DNA of 19,485 bases, from NCBI GenBank assembly GCA_029861655.1, contig JAOTZA010000018.1:1-19485 (forward strand). Direction: 5' to 3'. The DNA is from Acidobacteriota bacterium (lineage in GTDB: Bacteria; Acidobacteriota; Thermoanaerobaculia; Multivoradales; JAHEKO01). Below are positions 1 to 7,278 of the stretch, piece after piece; position 1 is the stretch's first letter, and every line of letters begins with the position of its first letter. The position numbers and the translations under genes were made by a program. Below the pieces are notes generated by a model. That model was not told the DNA's origin, searched no databases, and was given only the letters and a program-made list of their open reading frames with translations.

Positions 1-556
1 GCGTCTCGGTGAGCAAGCCCATCCTGTCCGTAAAGGGTTGTCGGACCTCGAGCGTACGGTCATAGGTCACCAGCATGGTCTGATCGCCGATCGAGAGATT
101 CCGTCGCAGGAACCGCTCGATATCCGGAAGAACACGGTTGCGTTCGATGGGGTCGATGTTGAAGTTGTCGATAAAGACGATCAACCACAGGCGATGCTCG
201 GGTGCCACTTCGAGCTTGGCCATCGGCTGCCGATCCGGCGTAGTCATGCCGTCAATGCCAGATGGCTCGGTAGCAGTCGGCACCGGTCTGCCGCCGGAGA
301 CGGCGTAGAAGTTGGTGATTTCTACCGGCTCGCCATCCCTGGACACTACGAAGTCGTCTCTACCGAGTCCCTCAAGCGGAGACCCGTCCTTTCGGGTGAC
401 CCAGACGTCGATATTGACGATCTCGACGTCGACCACGTCGAGAAACGGTTCCTCGGTCTCGATCGGCGATGAATCCTGTTGCGCCCAGCCGACCTGCGGC
501 GCCCAAAGAGCCTGCAGGACGACAACGGCGGAGACGACTTTACGTAGGCGTGGCAT
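1..556 (-). CDS. VWFA-related secreted protein, 3' end cut by window edge
   Basis: This is the N-terminal 185 residues of a larger protein; the reading frame stays open to base 1. The ATG at 556 begins MPRLRKVVSAVVVLQALWAP, a short basic start and a hydrophobic core ending near GWAQQ, which reads as a Sec signal peptide. Residues about 40-85 (VEIVNIDVWVTRKDGSPLEG, then LGRDDFVVSRDGEPVEITNF) match the 'V-VDVxVTDxxGxPVxGLxxxDFxVxEDGxxQ' segment that precedes the von Willebrand A-type fold in the Acidobacterial VWFA family (TIGR03436-like). RLWLIVFIDNFNI near residues 124-136 is the first strand of that fold, with DNFNI where a classical MIDAS would have DxSxS. No clear Shine-Dalgarno precedes the start. 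It is divergent from the dehydrogenase at 666. Role unknown; probably a secreted or periplasmic binding or adhesion protein. The family call is from recall of the motif pattern. Confidence 0.85.
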   Translation of the reverse strand, partial: MPRLRKVVSAVVVLQALWAPQVGWAQQDSSPIETEEPFLDVVDVEIVNIDVWVTRKDGSPLEGLGRDDFVVSRDGEPVEITNFYAVSGGRPVPTATEPSGIDGMTTPDRQPMAKLEVAPEHRLWLIVFIDNFNIDPIERNRVLPDIERFLRRNLSIGDQTMLVTYDRTLEVRQPFTDRMGLLTET

Positions 557-651
557 TTGAAGCGTGATGGGGTGACCGCCGGTTCAGCCGCGCAAGCCTC
601 ATGTCCCGCGCGGAACGGAGAGCGTAGCACCGCGCAAAGTCACTAAACCAC

Positions 652-657
652 TAGAAT
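652..657 (+). promoter_or_regulatory. Candidate -10 element (TAGAAT) of the dehydrogenase gene
   Basis: TAGAAT matches the sigma-70 -10 consensus at 5 of 6 positions and lies 8 bases before the ATG at 666, in the 109-bp gap between divergent genes. No good -35 box sits 16-18 bp upstream. If used, transcription would begin within a base or two of the ATG, giving a leaderless message, which fits the absence of a Shine-Dalgarno. Inferred from position and consensus only. Confidence 0.4.
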
Positions 658-665
658 CACCGCGG

Positions 666-1634
666 ATGCCGGCCGCGACAATGAAAAGTCTGTGGATCGA
701 GGACCGAAAGCTCCGACTCCGCGCCGACCTACCGGTGCCAACACCGCCCCCCGGGGAAGCGCTCGTTCGAGTGGTCACGGCCGGAATCTGCAACACCGAT
801 CTCGAACTGATGCGTGGCTACTATCCGTTTTGCGGTGTGCTAGGTCATGAGTTCGTGGGTATTGTCGAAAGAGGTCCCCCCGATCTGGAGGGCCGGCGCG
901 TAGTGGGCGAGATCAACGCCGTCTGTGGGGAGTGTTCAGCCTGCCGAGCCGGAAGGCGGTCGCATTGTGAGAGCCGAACGGTCCTTGGGATCGTCAACCG
1001 GCATGGCGCGTTTGCCGAGTACTTGACGCTGCCGATCGAGAATCTCCACGAGGTGCCCGACGAGGTGTCAACCGACCGGGCGGTGTTCACCGAACCCGTG
1101 GCCGCCGCTCTCCGGATTGAGCAACAGGTGGAAGTGAGGACCTCGGATCGCGTTCTGGTCGTGGGCGATGGCAAGCTGGGCCTCCTGGTGGCTCAGGCTT
1201 TGGCAACCTGTGGGTGCGATCTCGTGGCGATTGGGCGCCACGACGAAAAGCTCGCCATTCTGCGGGCACGTGGGATCCGTGTCGGATCCGCAGAGGATGT
1301 AAGTACGGGGAGCATCGATCTGGCGATCGAATGCACCGGCAACTCGGAAGGCTTCGCTTTGGCGCGTCGAGCCTTGAGACCGTGTGGCACGTTGGTGATG
1401 AAGTCGACCTATGCCGGCGAGTTGACTTTCGACGCTTCTTCGCTGGTGGTTGACGAGATCAACCTCATCGGCTCGCGCTGCGGACCCTTCGCGCCGGCGC
1501 TCGAGCTGCTCGCCCGAGACGCAATCGACGTCGACTCTCTCGTCCACGCCCGCTTTCCCCTCGATGATGCCCTCGCCGCATTCGATCGCGCCTCTACCAA
1601 GGGCACTCTCAAAGTGCTTCTGGACATAGAGTGA
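666..1634 (+). CDS. Zinc-dependent alcohol dehydrogenase-like oxidoreductase (MDR family)
   Basis: A 322-aa medium-chain dehydrogenase/reductase, expected to oxidise an alcohol or polyol with NAD(P)+ in the cytoplasm. The catalytic zinc set is visible: C42 (in GICNTDLEL), H61-E62 (GHEFVG) and E143 (FTEPVAAA). The structural zinc lobe has C87, C90, C93 and C101. The nucleotide-binding Rossmann fold follows, with VVGDGKLGLLVAQ around residues 165-177, and the C-terminus is the usual '...KGTLKVLLD' ending. At 322 residues it is slightly shorter than the usual 340-360. An in-frame ATG at 681 is an alternative start, but the TAGAAT hexamer just upstream fits a start at 666. It is monocistronic and divergent from the VWFA-type gene. 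The exact substrate (threonine, sorbitol or other polyol) cannot be read from the sequence. Confidence 0.9.
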   Translation: MPAATMKSLWIEDRKLRLRADLPVPTPPPGEALVRVVTAGICNTDLELMRGYYPFCGVLGHEFVGIVERGPPDLEGRRVVGEINAVCGECSACRAGRRSHCESRTVLGIVNRHGAFAEYLTLPIENLHEVPDEVSTDRAVFTEPVAAALRIEQQVEVRTSDRVLVVGDGKLGLLVAQALATCGCDLVAIGRHDEKLAILRARGIRVGSAEDVSTGSIDLAIECTGNSEGFALARRALRPCGTLVMKSTYAGELTFDASSLVVDEINLIGSRCGPFAPALELLARDAIDVDSLVHARFPLDDALAAFDRASTKGTLKVLLDIE

Positions 1635-2211
1635 GTCGGTTCAATTCACCAGCGGTCGGGTAGTCGAAGCCGGTCCGGACGACTTCTATGCGTCGGTGAG
1701 AGGAGGGCGTCGTTCGCATCTCCGGAATCCGGCTCGAAGCCCGCATCCGCCGCAATCGACTCTTGATGGCCGGTGGGGTGCCAACCCGGTGTCGGCAGCT
1801 CGAGGGGGCCGCCCCTTCGCTCGCCGGGCTCGCGATTTGGGGCGGCCCGAAGCGGGCGCTCGCCATCTCCCGGGCGAAGCGAGCGATCGCCCTCCTGCAC
1901 CGTTCACGAGTTTCCAGGGATTGCGAAAGAGCGCCCGGCGGGATCGTCAGCGTCCTAGAATCCTGTTTTGGGGTGCCTGATGATTCGTTTTTGTTGCCGC
2001 TTGTCTCTCGGCGAGTTCTGAAACGGCCCGCTCGGAGGCTCCACCAGGGGCGTTTGACCGAGCGCATGGCTATCAACGTGGGAGTCCGAGTCGACCCAGC
2101 GCGAGGGAAACCGAGGTGTGCGCCTCCGAATCACCCGAAGTTTGAGTGGCGCGCGCCGTTCCCTGAGGAGACTCCGAGCTGGCTGTTTCCTCGCCCTCTC
2201 CGTTACATTCC
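1635..2211. other. Long intergenic stretch, no convincing gene
   Basis: About 580 bases separate the dehydrogenase from the candidate small transcript. An imperfect inverted repeat (1666-1686, arms GAAG/CTTC around a GTCCGGAC core) lies just after the dehydrogenase stop but lacks a T-tract. A plus-strand frame is open from 1700 to 2215 (earliest ATG 1766). It has high GC at third positions in its first half, but no ribosome binding site, an arginine-rich low-information product, and a third-position GC bias that fades toward its end, so I do not call it a gene. Overlapping minus-strand frames are equally arginine/proline-rich. The main structure is the double hairpin listed separately. I see no tRNA or other known RNA. 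Confidence 0.6.
1806..1892. repeat. Two adjacent GC-rich inverted repeats (hairpin element)
   Basis: The first hairpin has perfect 10-bp arms, GGGCCGCCCC at 1806-1815 and GGGGCGGCCC at 1839-1848, with a 23-base loop. Nine bases later a second hairpin has 7-bp arms, CGCTCGC at 1857-1863 and GCGAGCG at 1879-1885. It extends by GGG 1854-1856 pairing with CCC 1890-1892 across a 4-base bulge. There is no T-tract, so neither is a standard intrinsic terminator. The arrangement resembles a REP/BIME-like intergenic element or part of a structured RNA. Multiple genomic copies would be needed to call it a repeat family. Confidence 0.5.
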
Positions 2212-2240
2212 TTGACCGCCGCGCCTGTCGGGAGTAGCCT
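2212..2240 (+). promoter_or_regulatory. Candidate sigma-70-type promoter
   Basis: TTGACC at 2212-2217 (5 of 6 to the -35 consensus) is followed by exactly 17 bases and then TAGCCT at 2235-2240 (3 of 6 to the -10 consensus). A start near 2247 would place the GAGGAGG Shine-Dalgarno (2254-2260) and the terminator (2456-2486) on one short transcript. The -10 is weak, so this stays a candidate. Confidence 0.35.
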
Positions 2241-2264
2241 GTAGGTGAAAAGCGAGGAGGTTTG

Positions 2265-2348
2265 ATGAACAGTCCGCCGGGCCAGAGACTGCCCTCGCAG
2301 TCGGCGGCATCCAAGTCGGCGACCTCGAGGGCGCAAACGAGGCTCTAG
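2265..2348 (+). CDS. Possible 27-aa leader or small peptide
   Basis: An ATG at 2265 follows a strong Shine-Dalgarno (GAGGAGG, 2254-2260) with only 4 bases of spacing, which is short. The frame encodes MNSPPGQRLPSQSAASKSAT and seven more residues, ending in TAG at 2346-2348. The product is basic and rich in Ser, Ala, Arg, Pro and Gln, with no membrane segment and no valine, which argues against classical valine-codon attenuation of valS. A different frame on the same strand (GIQVGDLEGANEALEGF, about 2303-2353) reads more like protein but has no ATG, GTG or TTG start after its upstream stop at 2246-2248. The small gene call rests only on the ribosome binding site and the terminator downstream. 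Confidence 0.2.
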   Translation: MNSPPGQRLPSQSAASKSATSRAQTRL

Positions 2349-2455
2349 AAGGCTTTGAGCCCCAGTGCCCCGCGAGTCGAGGTGACAGCTCGACCGGGGA
2401 TCGAGTCGAAAAGACCCAAGAAAGCCATCGGAGCCAAGCAAGAATCTTTCCTCTC

Positions 2456-2486
2456 GAGAGCCCGCGTTCGCGGGCTCTCTTTTTTT
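2456..2486 (+). terminator. Intrinsic (Rho-independent) terminator
   Basis: GAGAGCCCGC (2456-2465) and GCGGGCTCTC (2470-2479) form a perfect 10-bp stem closed by a GTTC tetraloop. Seven T residues follow directly (2480-2486). No matching A-tract lies upstream, so it should act only on plus-strand transcription. It ends 115 bases before the valS start, so it closes an upstream transcript or acts as an attenuator in the valS leader. Confidence 0.92.
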
Positions 2487-2540
2487 GAGTACAGTGCCGC
2501 CGCCTGGGGTTCCGGGCGCGACTTCGAGAAAGCCCTCTGC

Positions 2541-2546
2541 TACACT
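2541..2546 (+). promoter_or_regulatory. Candidate -10 element of valS (TACACT)
   Basis: TACACT (4 of 6 to consensus) lies 55 bases upstream of the valS GTG and downstream of the terminator, in the right place for a valS-specific promoter. No clear -35 box is visible at the usual spacing, so support is positional. Confidence 0.3.
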
Positions 2547-2601
2547 CGCGCGCCTCGGATTCCTCCAATTTTCCGGCCAAACCACCCCCTTTGAGAGCAT
2601 C

Positions 2602-5202
2602 GTGAGCGAGAAAGAGAGCAGCGGCCGGATACCTGCGAAACCAAAGCTCGACGGTCTGGAGAAGAAGTGGTCGGTGAAGTGGGAAGACGAGAAGCTCTAC
2701 GGATTTGACCGGCAGGCGGAGCGGTCCGGGATCTTCTCGATCGACACTCCTCCGCCGACCGTCTCCGGCGCACTCCACATCGGGCATGTCTTCTCCTATA
2801 CACACACTGACACCATCGCCCGACACCGGCGCATGCGGGGCCTCGAGGTCTTCTACCCGATGGGTTGGGATGACAACGGGTTGCCGACAGAGCGGCGGGT
2901 GCAGAACTACTACGGCGTCCGCTGCGACCCAGGGCTTCATTATGAGGCGGACTATGTGCCCCCCGAGAAGCCCGGCAAAGAGCTGTTGCCGGTCTCGCGA
3001 CAGAATTTCATCGAGCTCTGTCTGCAGCTGACCGAGATCGACGAGGAAGCCTTTGAGAACGTCTGGCGCATTCTGGGGCTCTCGGTCGACTGGTCGCTGA
3101 CCTATACGACGATCGGCGAGGTCTCGCGGCGCGTATCTCAGCGGGCGTTTTTGCGCCTGCTGGAAAAGGATCTTGCCTACCAGGTGGAGGCACCGACGCT
3201 GTGGGACATCGACTACCGCACCGCGGTGGCTCAAGCCGAGATCGAAGACCGCGAGCGACCCGGTGCTTATCACCGCCTGCGCTTCCCGCTCGCCGACGGT
3301 GGTGGAGGCACCGAGGCCGCTATCGAGGTGGAGACTACGCGGCCCGAGCTGGTACCGGCGTGTGTGGCCCTGGTGGCTCACCCGAGCGACGACCGTTACA
3401 AGCCCTTCTTTGGCAAAACGGCGACGACGCCGCTTTTTGGTGTGGAGATCCCGGTGCTGGCCCACGAGCTCGCCGATCCGGAGAAGGGCTCCGGGGCGGC
3501 GATGATCTGTACCTTCGGTGATGTTACCGATGTCGTCTGGTGGCGTGAGTTGAAGCTCCCGGTGCGCGCCATCATCGGTCGAAACGGCCGTCTCAAACCC
3601 ATCGAATGGGGCGAGCCCGGTTGGGAGTCGGCCGACGCTGCTACGGCACGGCGGCACTACGAAGAGCTTGCCGGCAAGACGGCGAAACAGGCCCAGCGGC
3701 GGATTGTCGAGCTGCTGGGCGAGACGGGCGAGCTTGTTGCCGAGCCCCAACCGATCACACACGCGGTCAAGTTCTACGAGAAGGGTGATCGTCCACTCGA
3801 GATCGTCACCAGTCGTCAGTGGTTCGTCAGAACGTTGGATCATCGCGACGAGTTCATTGCCCGCGGCGAAGAGATGGCGTTTCACCCACCACACATGCGG
3901 GAGCGTTTCGCGTCGTGGGTGCGAGGTCTCAACACCGACTGGTGCATCAGCCGCCAGAGGTTCTTTGGTGTGCCCTTCCCGGTTTGGTATCCCATTGCAG
4001 AAGACGGTGAGATCGACTTCTCCGCGCCGATTCTTCCCCCCGAGGAAGCATTGCCGATAGATCCTTCGTCCGACGCCCCGGCTGGATTTGAAGAAGCCCA
4101 ACGTGATCAGCCGGGTGGTTTTACCGGCGACCCGGATGTGATGGACACCTGGGCCACCTCGTCGCTCAGCCCGCAGATCGCGGGTGGCTGGTGCGAAGAG
4201 GACGGCCTCTTCGAGCGTGTTTTCCCGATGGATCTGCGGCCGCAGGCGCACGAGATCATACGCACTTGGTTGTTCTCGACGGTCGTACGGTCCCACTTCG
4301 AACACCAGTCGTTGCCGTGGACCGACGCGGCCATCTCCGGCTGGGTTCTCGACCCGGATCGCAAGAAGATGTCGAAGTCGAAGGGCAATGTCGTGACCCC
4401 GTTGGCGCTGCTCGAACAGTACGGGTCCGACTCCGTTCGCTACTGGTCGTCGTCGGCCCGCTTGGGTGTCGATACCGCCTTCGACGAGGGCCAGTTGCGG
4501 GTGGGACGACGTCTGGCGATCAAGCTTCTGAACGCCGCCAAGTTCACGCTCGGTCATCTAGAGGGCGGCTCCGGGGAAGAGGGAGGCGTCACGGTTGCGC
4601 TCGACCGCTCGATGCTCGCCGCGCTCGCGGCACTGGTGGAAAAGGTCGGCCGCGACTTTGACGGCTACGATTCCGCCCGAGCGCTGGCACGGACGGAGAA
4701 GTTCTTTTGGTTCTTCACCGACAACTACCTCGAGCTGGTCAAGAGTAGGGCCTACGGCAATGAAGGTCCCGAAGCTGCGGCCTCGGCACACCGCTCACTT
4801 GCCGTCGCGTTGTCCTCGCTGTTGCGACTGTTCGCGCCCCATCTGCCGTTTGTCACCGAGGAGGTGTGGTCCTGGTGGCAGGAAGGCTCGATCCATCGAG
4901 CGGCATGGCCCGAGCCGGACGAGGCGCGGGCGCTGGCCGGCGATTCGGATGAAGGTGTTCTCGAAGCCGCGGCGGCGGTGCTGGCGGAAGTGCGCAAAGC
5001 CAAGACCGAAGCCAAGGTGTCGTTGCGGGTCGAAGTCGAGGAGGCCGTCGTGCGCGACACTGCGCCGCGGCTCGAAGCGTTGCGGGCGGCCCTCGACGAT
5101 CTGGTCGCCGCCGGTAGGGTTCGCAAGGTTGAACTCGAGGAAAGCGGCACGTTTGGCGTCGATGTCCGCCTCGTGGAAGCCGATCAGACCCCAAGCGGCT
5201 AG
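2602..5202 (+). CDS. valS: Valine--tRNA ligase
   Basis: A class I aminoacyl-tRNA synthetase that charges tRNA-Val with valine in the cytoplasm; 866 aa from the chosen start. The signature HIGH is intact at residues 59-62 (GALHIGHVFSYTHTD), followed by YPMGWDDNGLPTERRVQNYY at about 86-104. KMSKS is at 589-593. An editing (CP1) region lies between them, and a C-terminal anticodon-binding helical region and a charged tail follow. The GWDDNGLPTERR signature belongs to the ValRS subtype I associate with archaea, some actinobacteria and Rickettsia; the common bacterial form reads closer to 'PGxDHAGIATQ'. I chose GTG at 2602 because the frame's upstream extension (to 2485) runs into the terminator and gives a low-complexity sequence; a weak GAGAG precedes the GTG. 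The gene converges on the DUF1223 gene with a 3-bp gap. Confidence 0.96.
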   Translation: MSEKESSGRIPAKPKLDGLEKKWSVKWEDEKLYGFDRQAERSGIFSIDTPPPTVSGALHIGHVFSYTHTDTIARHRRMRGLEVFYPMGWDDNGLPTERRVQNYYGVRCDPGLHYEADYVPPEKPGKELLPVSRQNFIELCLQLTEIDEEAFENVWRILGLSVDWSLTYTTIGEVSRRVSQRAFLRLLEKDLAYQVEAPTLWDIDYRTAVAQAEIEDRERPGAYHRLRFPLADGGGGTEAAIEVETTRPELVPACVALVAHPSDDRYKPFFGKTATTPLFGVEIPVLAHELADPEKGSGAAMICTFGDVTDVVWWRELKLPVRAIIGRNGRLKPIEWGEPGWESADAATARRHYEELAGKTAKQAQRRIVELLGETGELVAEPQPITHAVKFYEKGDRPLEIVTSRQWFVRTLDHRDEFIARGEEMAFHPPHMRERFASWVRGLNTDWCISRQRFFGVPFPVWYPIAEDGEIDFSAPILPPEEALPIDPSSDAPAGFEEAQRDQPGGFTGDPDVMDTWATSSLSPQIAGGWCEEDGLFERVFPMDLRPQAHEIIRTWLFSTVVRSHFEHQSLPWTDAAISGWVLDPDRKKMSKSKGNVVTPLALLEQYGSDSVRYWSSSARLGVDTAFDEGQLRVGRRLAIKLLNAAKFTLGHLEGGSGEEGGVTVALDRSMLAALAALVEKVGRDFDGYDSARALARTEKFFWFFTDNYLELVKSRAYGNEGPEAAASAHRSLAVALSSLLRLFAPHLPFVTEEVWSWWQEGSIHRAAWPEPDEARALAGDSDEGVLEAAAAVLAEVRKAKTEAKVSLRVEVEEAVVRDTAPRLEALRAALDDLVAAGRVRKVELEESGTFGVDVRLVEADQTPSG

Positions 5203-5205
5203 CGG

Positions 5206-6012
5206 CTACTCGTCGCCGAGCCGGGTCGAGGCAGCGGCGTAGACGCGCAGTGTCGCGCGATCTTGAACAAACGCTGCAAAGGACAGGTTGTCCCGCCGCC
5301 AGTCGGGGTCCGGGTTGATTAGGATCGAGTTCACCCCAGAGCCGATCGTGCCGAGTTCGAGGGCGGGCAGGAGTCGACGCACGACATGGTCATTGTGGAG
5401 CGTCTTACGGATGTTCTCGCCGCGACCGACCGGGGTCTCGAAGCCGTTTTCCACCACCGCCAGCCACAGCACCAGCTCCTCTTTCGAGCGGTGAGTCTGG
5501 ACCGACAGCTCGATTTCGATCCGGTCGTCCGGCGCAAGGCGCGCTGCAATCGTGATCCTGCTCCGCTCTTCGTCTTGGCGAGCGTGCTCGATCAAGGCTG
5601 TGACATCGGACTCAACCGAGCCGACGGCGCCCCAACGTCCGTTGACGACAATCTGTGGTGTATAGACACCGCGGGATTCGAGTCGACGAGCATAGCTTCG
5701 CTGGCGATCCGACCAGTCGGAGGACGAGAAGGGATCCGTCCACCCGAGATAGTTCCAGTAGTCCACGTGAAAGGCCAAAGGAACTATCGAAGTCCCTCTT
5801 GGCAAGGTCTTGGCGAGCCGACTCAGGAGCCGATCTGCTGCGGGACAGCTGGAGCAGCCCTGCGAGGTGAACAACTCGACGAGAACGGCCGATGGAGCCG
5901 GCTCTTTTTCGAGTTGGGCGCTTGTGCTCTCGCTCGTTACCGCCGTGGCCGTGACGGCCACGAGAGCAAGGCCAACCGAAAAGAGGCCAACCGCCAGGGA
6001 GTGCACCTCCAC
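5206..6012 (-). CDS. DUF1223 family thioredoxin-fold protein, secreted
   Basis: A 268-aa protein with an N-terminal hydrophobic segment (about residues 5-26) that reads as a signal peptide or anchor. It continues with the DUF1223 pattern: VLVELFTSQGCSSCPAAD, with a CxxC pair at C53/C56, then FHVDYWNYLGWTDPFSS around 81-97, then GVYTPQIVVNGR at about 115-126. The fold is thioredoxin-like and the CSSC pair suggests redox or metal binding outside the cytoplasm. No precise function is established for the family. The start is a GTG (6010-6012), with a second possible GTG two codons in; the ribosome binding site is poor. It is the last gene of a four-gene minus-strand operon, 9 bp after the protease stop, and converges on valS. 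Confidence 0.9.
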   Translation of the reverse strand: MEVHSLAVGLFSVGLALVAVTATAVTSESTSAQLEKEPAPSAVLVELFTSQGCSSCPAADRLLSRLAKTLPRGTSIVPLAFHVDYWNYLGWTDPFSSSDWSDRQRSYARRLESRGVYTPQIVVNGRWGAVGSVESDVTALIEHARQDEERSRITIAARLAPDDRIEIELSVQTHRSKEELVLWLAVVENGFETPVGRGENIRKTLHNDHVVRRLLPALELGTIGSGVNSILINPDPDWRRDNLSFAAFVQDRATLRVYAAASTRLGDE

Positions 6013-6021
6013 GACGGGACG

Positions 6022-7278
6022 CTATCGGTAGGAGGCCAACAACGCCCTCGCGTTGCGAATCGCGCGCGCGGCGTCGGCGCTGTCGGGTTTGTTGCGGCCG
6101 ACACCCGTGCGCTTGCCGTCCTCGCGGATCTTCGGGTTCGAGTAGTGAAGCACTCGTCTTCCTTCTCCTGATCGGAAGATCGCCATCATGGTCCGGAAGA
6201 GGCCGCCGGGTTCGTAGTACCCCCAACCGAACGGAAGAAAGGGGTCGATGGTGGCGCTGCCGCGGGCATGCGCGAGACCCAGGTTGTGGCCGAGTTCATG
6301 GCCGAAGGTGTAGTTGGGGCTGATGCAGTCATAGCGCGTCACGCTGAACGCGAAGGTTGATGGTACCGACGACTTCGGCGACAGATAAGCGATCCCACAG
6401 CGGTCCGAGTCGCGGCGGTCGACAACCAGTTTGACGAAATCGGCCTTGTTGGTGTTTCGCAGGCCATGAACCGCGTCGAGTTTGCCGTCACTGGTTCGCT
6501 GTAATCGCGCCAGGTCGATACTCATGTCCTTCTTTTCTTTGTAGCTCACCTGCCGCGCATCCTTGAGCTTGAACTTCGATCTGGCTTTGCTGTCGTCCAA
6601 GGCGGTATTTGTCTCGGCCACGCCAAGCTGGATCAGGGATTCGATGGCGTTTTTGCTACCCAGACGATCGCGGGCTCTCTTGGTGTAGACGACGAGCAGA
6701 TCGAACGTTGTCTTTACCTTGCTCGGCACCGCCGCCACCTCCGGCCGGCCCACCTCGCTGGGATTCAGCGACACCCGGCGAACCGGATCGGGTGGATGGA
6801 CAACATCGTTGCCGTCAGGCAGCAGCCTGAGGTCGATCTCCTCGACCCGATAGCTGTTCTCGGAACCGGGCAAGATCTGGAAACGGCGCTCACCGAGCGA
6901 AATACCAGCGGTGAGAACACCCTTGTGGACGACAACAACGACCGAGCTCCAGGGTTGCCCCACGATCCGGCCCTTCCAGGCAAACCCCTGGTCGCTGGTG
7001 ATCCAGATCCGTTCGGCGACGGCTCGCGCCTCGAGCTCCGGTGCGAGGTCGAAGATCAAGGTCTGCCCGCGTTCGAGCGATTGGGCCAGGGCCTCGAAGT
7101 CGACATCGACCGCCGATGAGCCAAGCACCTGGAAACCGGTGGTCGGGGAGCGGGATTCCGAGAGTCGAGATTCGGTCTCCTGGGGCCTGAGCAAACGAGG
7201 CTCGGCCCCGTAGATCCCACCGTTCCAGGTCGATACTACGCAAATCAAACCAACGATCGCTTTCGTCGATCTCTTCAT
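6022..7278 (-). CDS. Secreted metzincin-type zinc metalloprotease
   Basis: A 418-aa protein beginning MKRSTKAIVGLICVVSTWNG, a typical signal peptide with likely cleavage near GIYG-AE. Residues about 50-180 form a propeptide or beta-rich region. The catalytic part starts near TTFDLLVVYTKRARDRLG (190-207). The zinc site HELGHNLGLAH is complete at 327-337 (ligands H327, H331 and H337, general base E328), and MMAIF at 364-368 supplies the Met-turn expected of metzincins. C294 and C318 may form a disulfide. It resembles the reprolysin-like (M12B-type) peptidases common in bacteria with secreted proteolysis. The ATG overlaps the phosphofructokinase stop by 4 bp (ATGA), which implies translational coupling, and the DUF1223 gene follows at 9 bp. 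The natural substrate is unknown. Confidence 0.9.
   Translation of the reverse strand: MKRSTKAIVGLICVVSTWNGGIYGAEPRLLRPQETESRLSESRSPTTGFQVLGSSAVDVDFEALAQSLERGQTLIFDLAPELEARAVAERIWITSDQGFAWKGRIVGQPWSSVVVVVHKGVLTAGISLGERRFQILPGSENSYRVEEIDLRLLPDGNDVVHPPDPVRRVSLNPSEVGRPEVAAVPSKVKTTFDLLVVYTKRARDRLGSKNAIESLIQLGVAETNTALDDSKARSKFKLKDARQVSYKEKKDMSIDLARLQRTSDGKLDAVHGLRNTNKADFVKLVVDRRDSDRCGIAYLSPKSSVPSTFAFSVTRYDCISPNYTFGHELGHNLGLAHARGSATIDPFLPFGWGYYEPGGLFRTMMAIFRSGEGRRVLHYSNPKIREDGKRTGVGRNKPDSADAARAIRNARALLASYR

Larger units (their letters stand above)
2247..2486 (+). ncRNA. Candidate ~240-nt small transcript or valS leader
   Basis: The interval is bounded by a candidate promoter and a near-perfect intrinsic terminator. 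No larger gene on this strand lies between the dehydrogenase stop at 1634 and this terminator, so the terminator needs a transcript of its own. Possibilities are a small mRNA for the 27-codon frame, a regulatory RNA, or an attenuated valS leader in which read-through continues into valS at 2602. A local hairpin is visible at GACTGCCCTCGCAGTC (2295-2310). It matches no RNA family I can recognise: no 6S, SRP, tmRNA, RNase P or T-box core was found. Boundaries are inferred. Confidence 0.3.

Noticed and set aside
38..472. Plus-strand frame of 144 codons at the left edge
   Set aside because: The minus strand of the same bases encodes a signal peptide and a recognisable VWFA-family region.
1660..1760. 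tRNA-like TTCGA/CTCGAA strings on both strands
   Set aside because: No 5-bp T-arm or 7-bp acceptor stem can be formed around them.
1766..2215. Open plus-strand frame of 149 codons after the dehydrogenase
   Set aside because: No ribosome binding site, arginine/proline-rich product, third-position GC bias fading along its length, competing long frames on the other strand, and overlap with the hairpins.
2349..2456. T-box-like string (GTGCCCCGCG) upstream of valS
   Set aside because: Only about 6 of 10 matches to the T-box core, lacks the UGGN needed to read the tRNA acceptor end, and no specifier loop structure is visible.
2203..4557. 784-codon open frame on the minus strand
   Set aside because: Antisense shadow of valS produced by high GC; the plus-strand frame has complete HIGH and KMSKS motifs.
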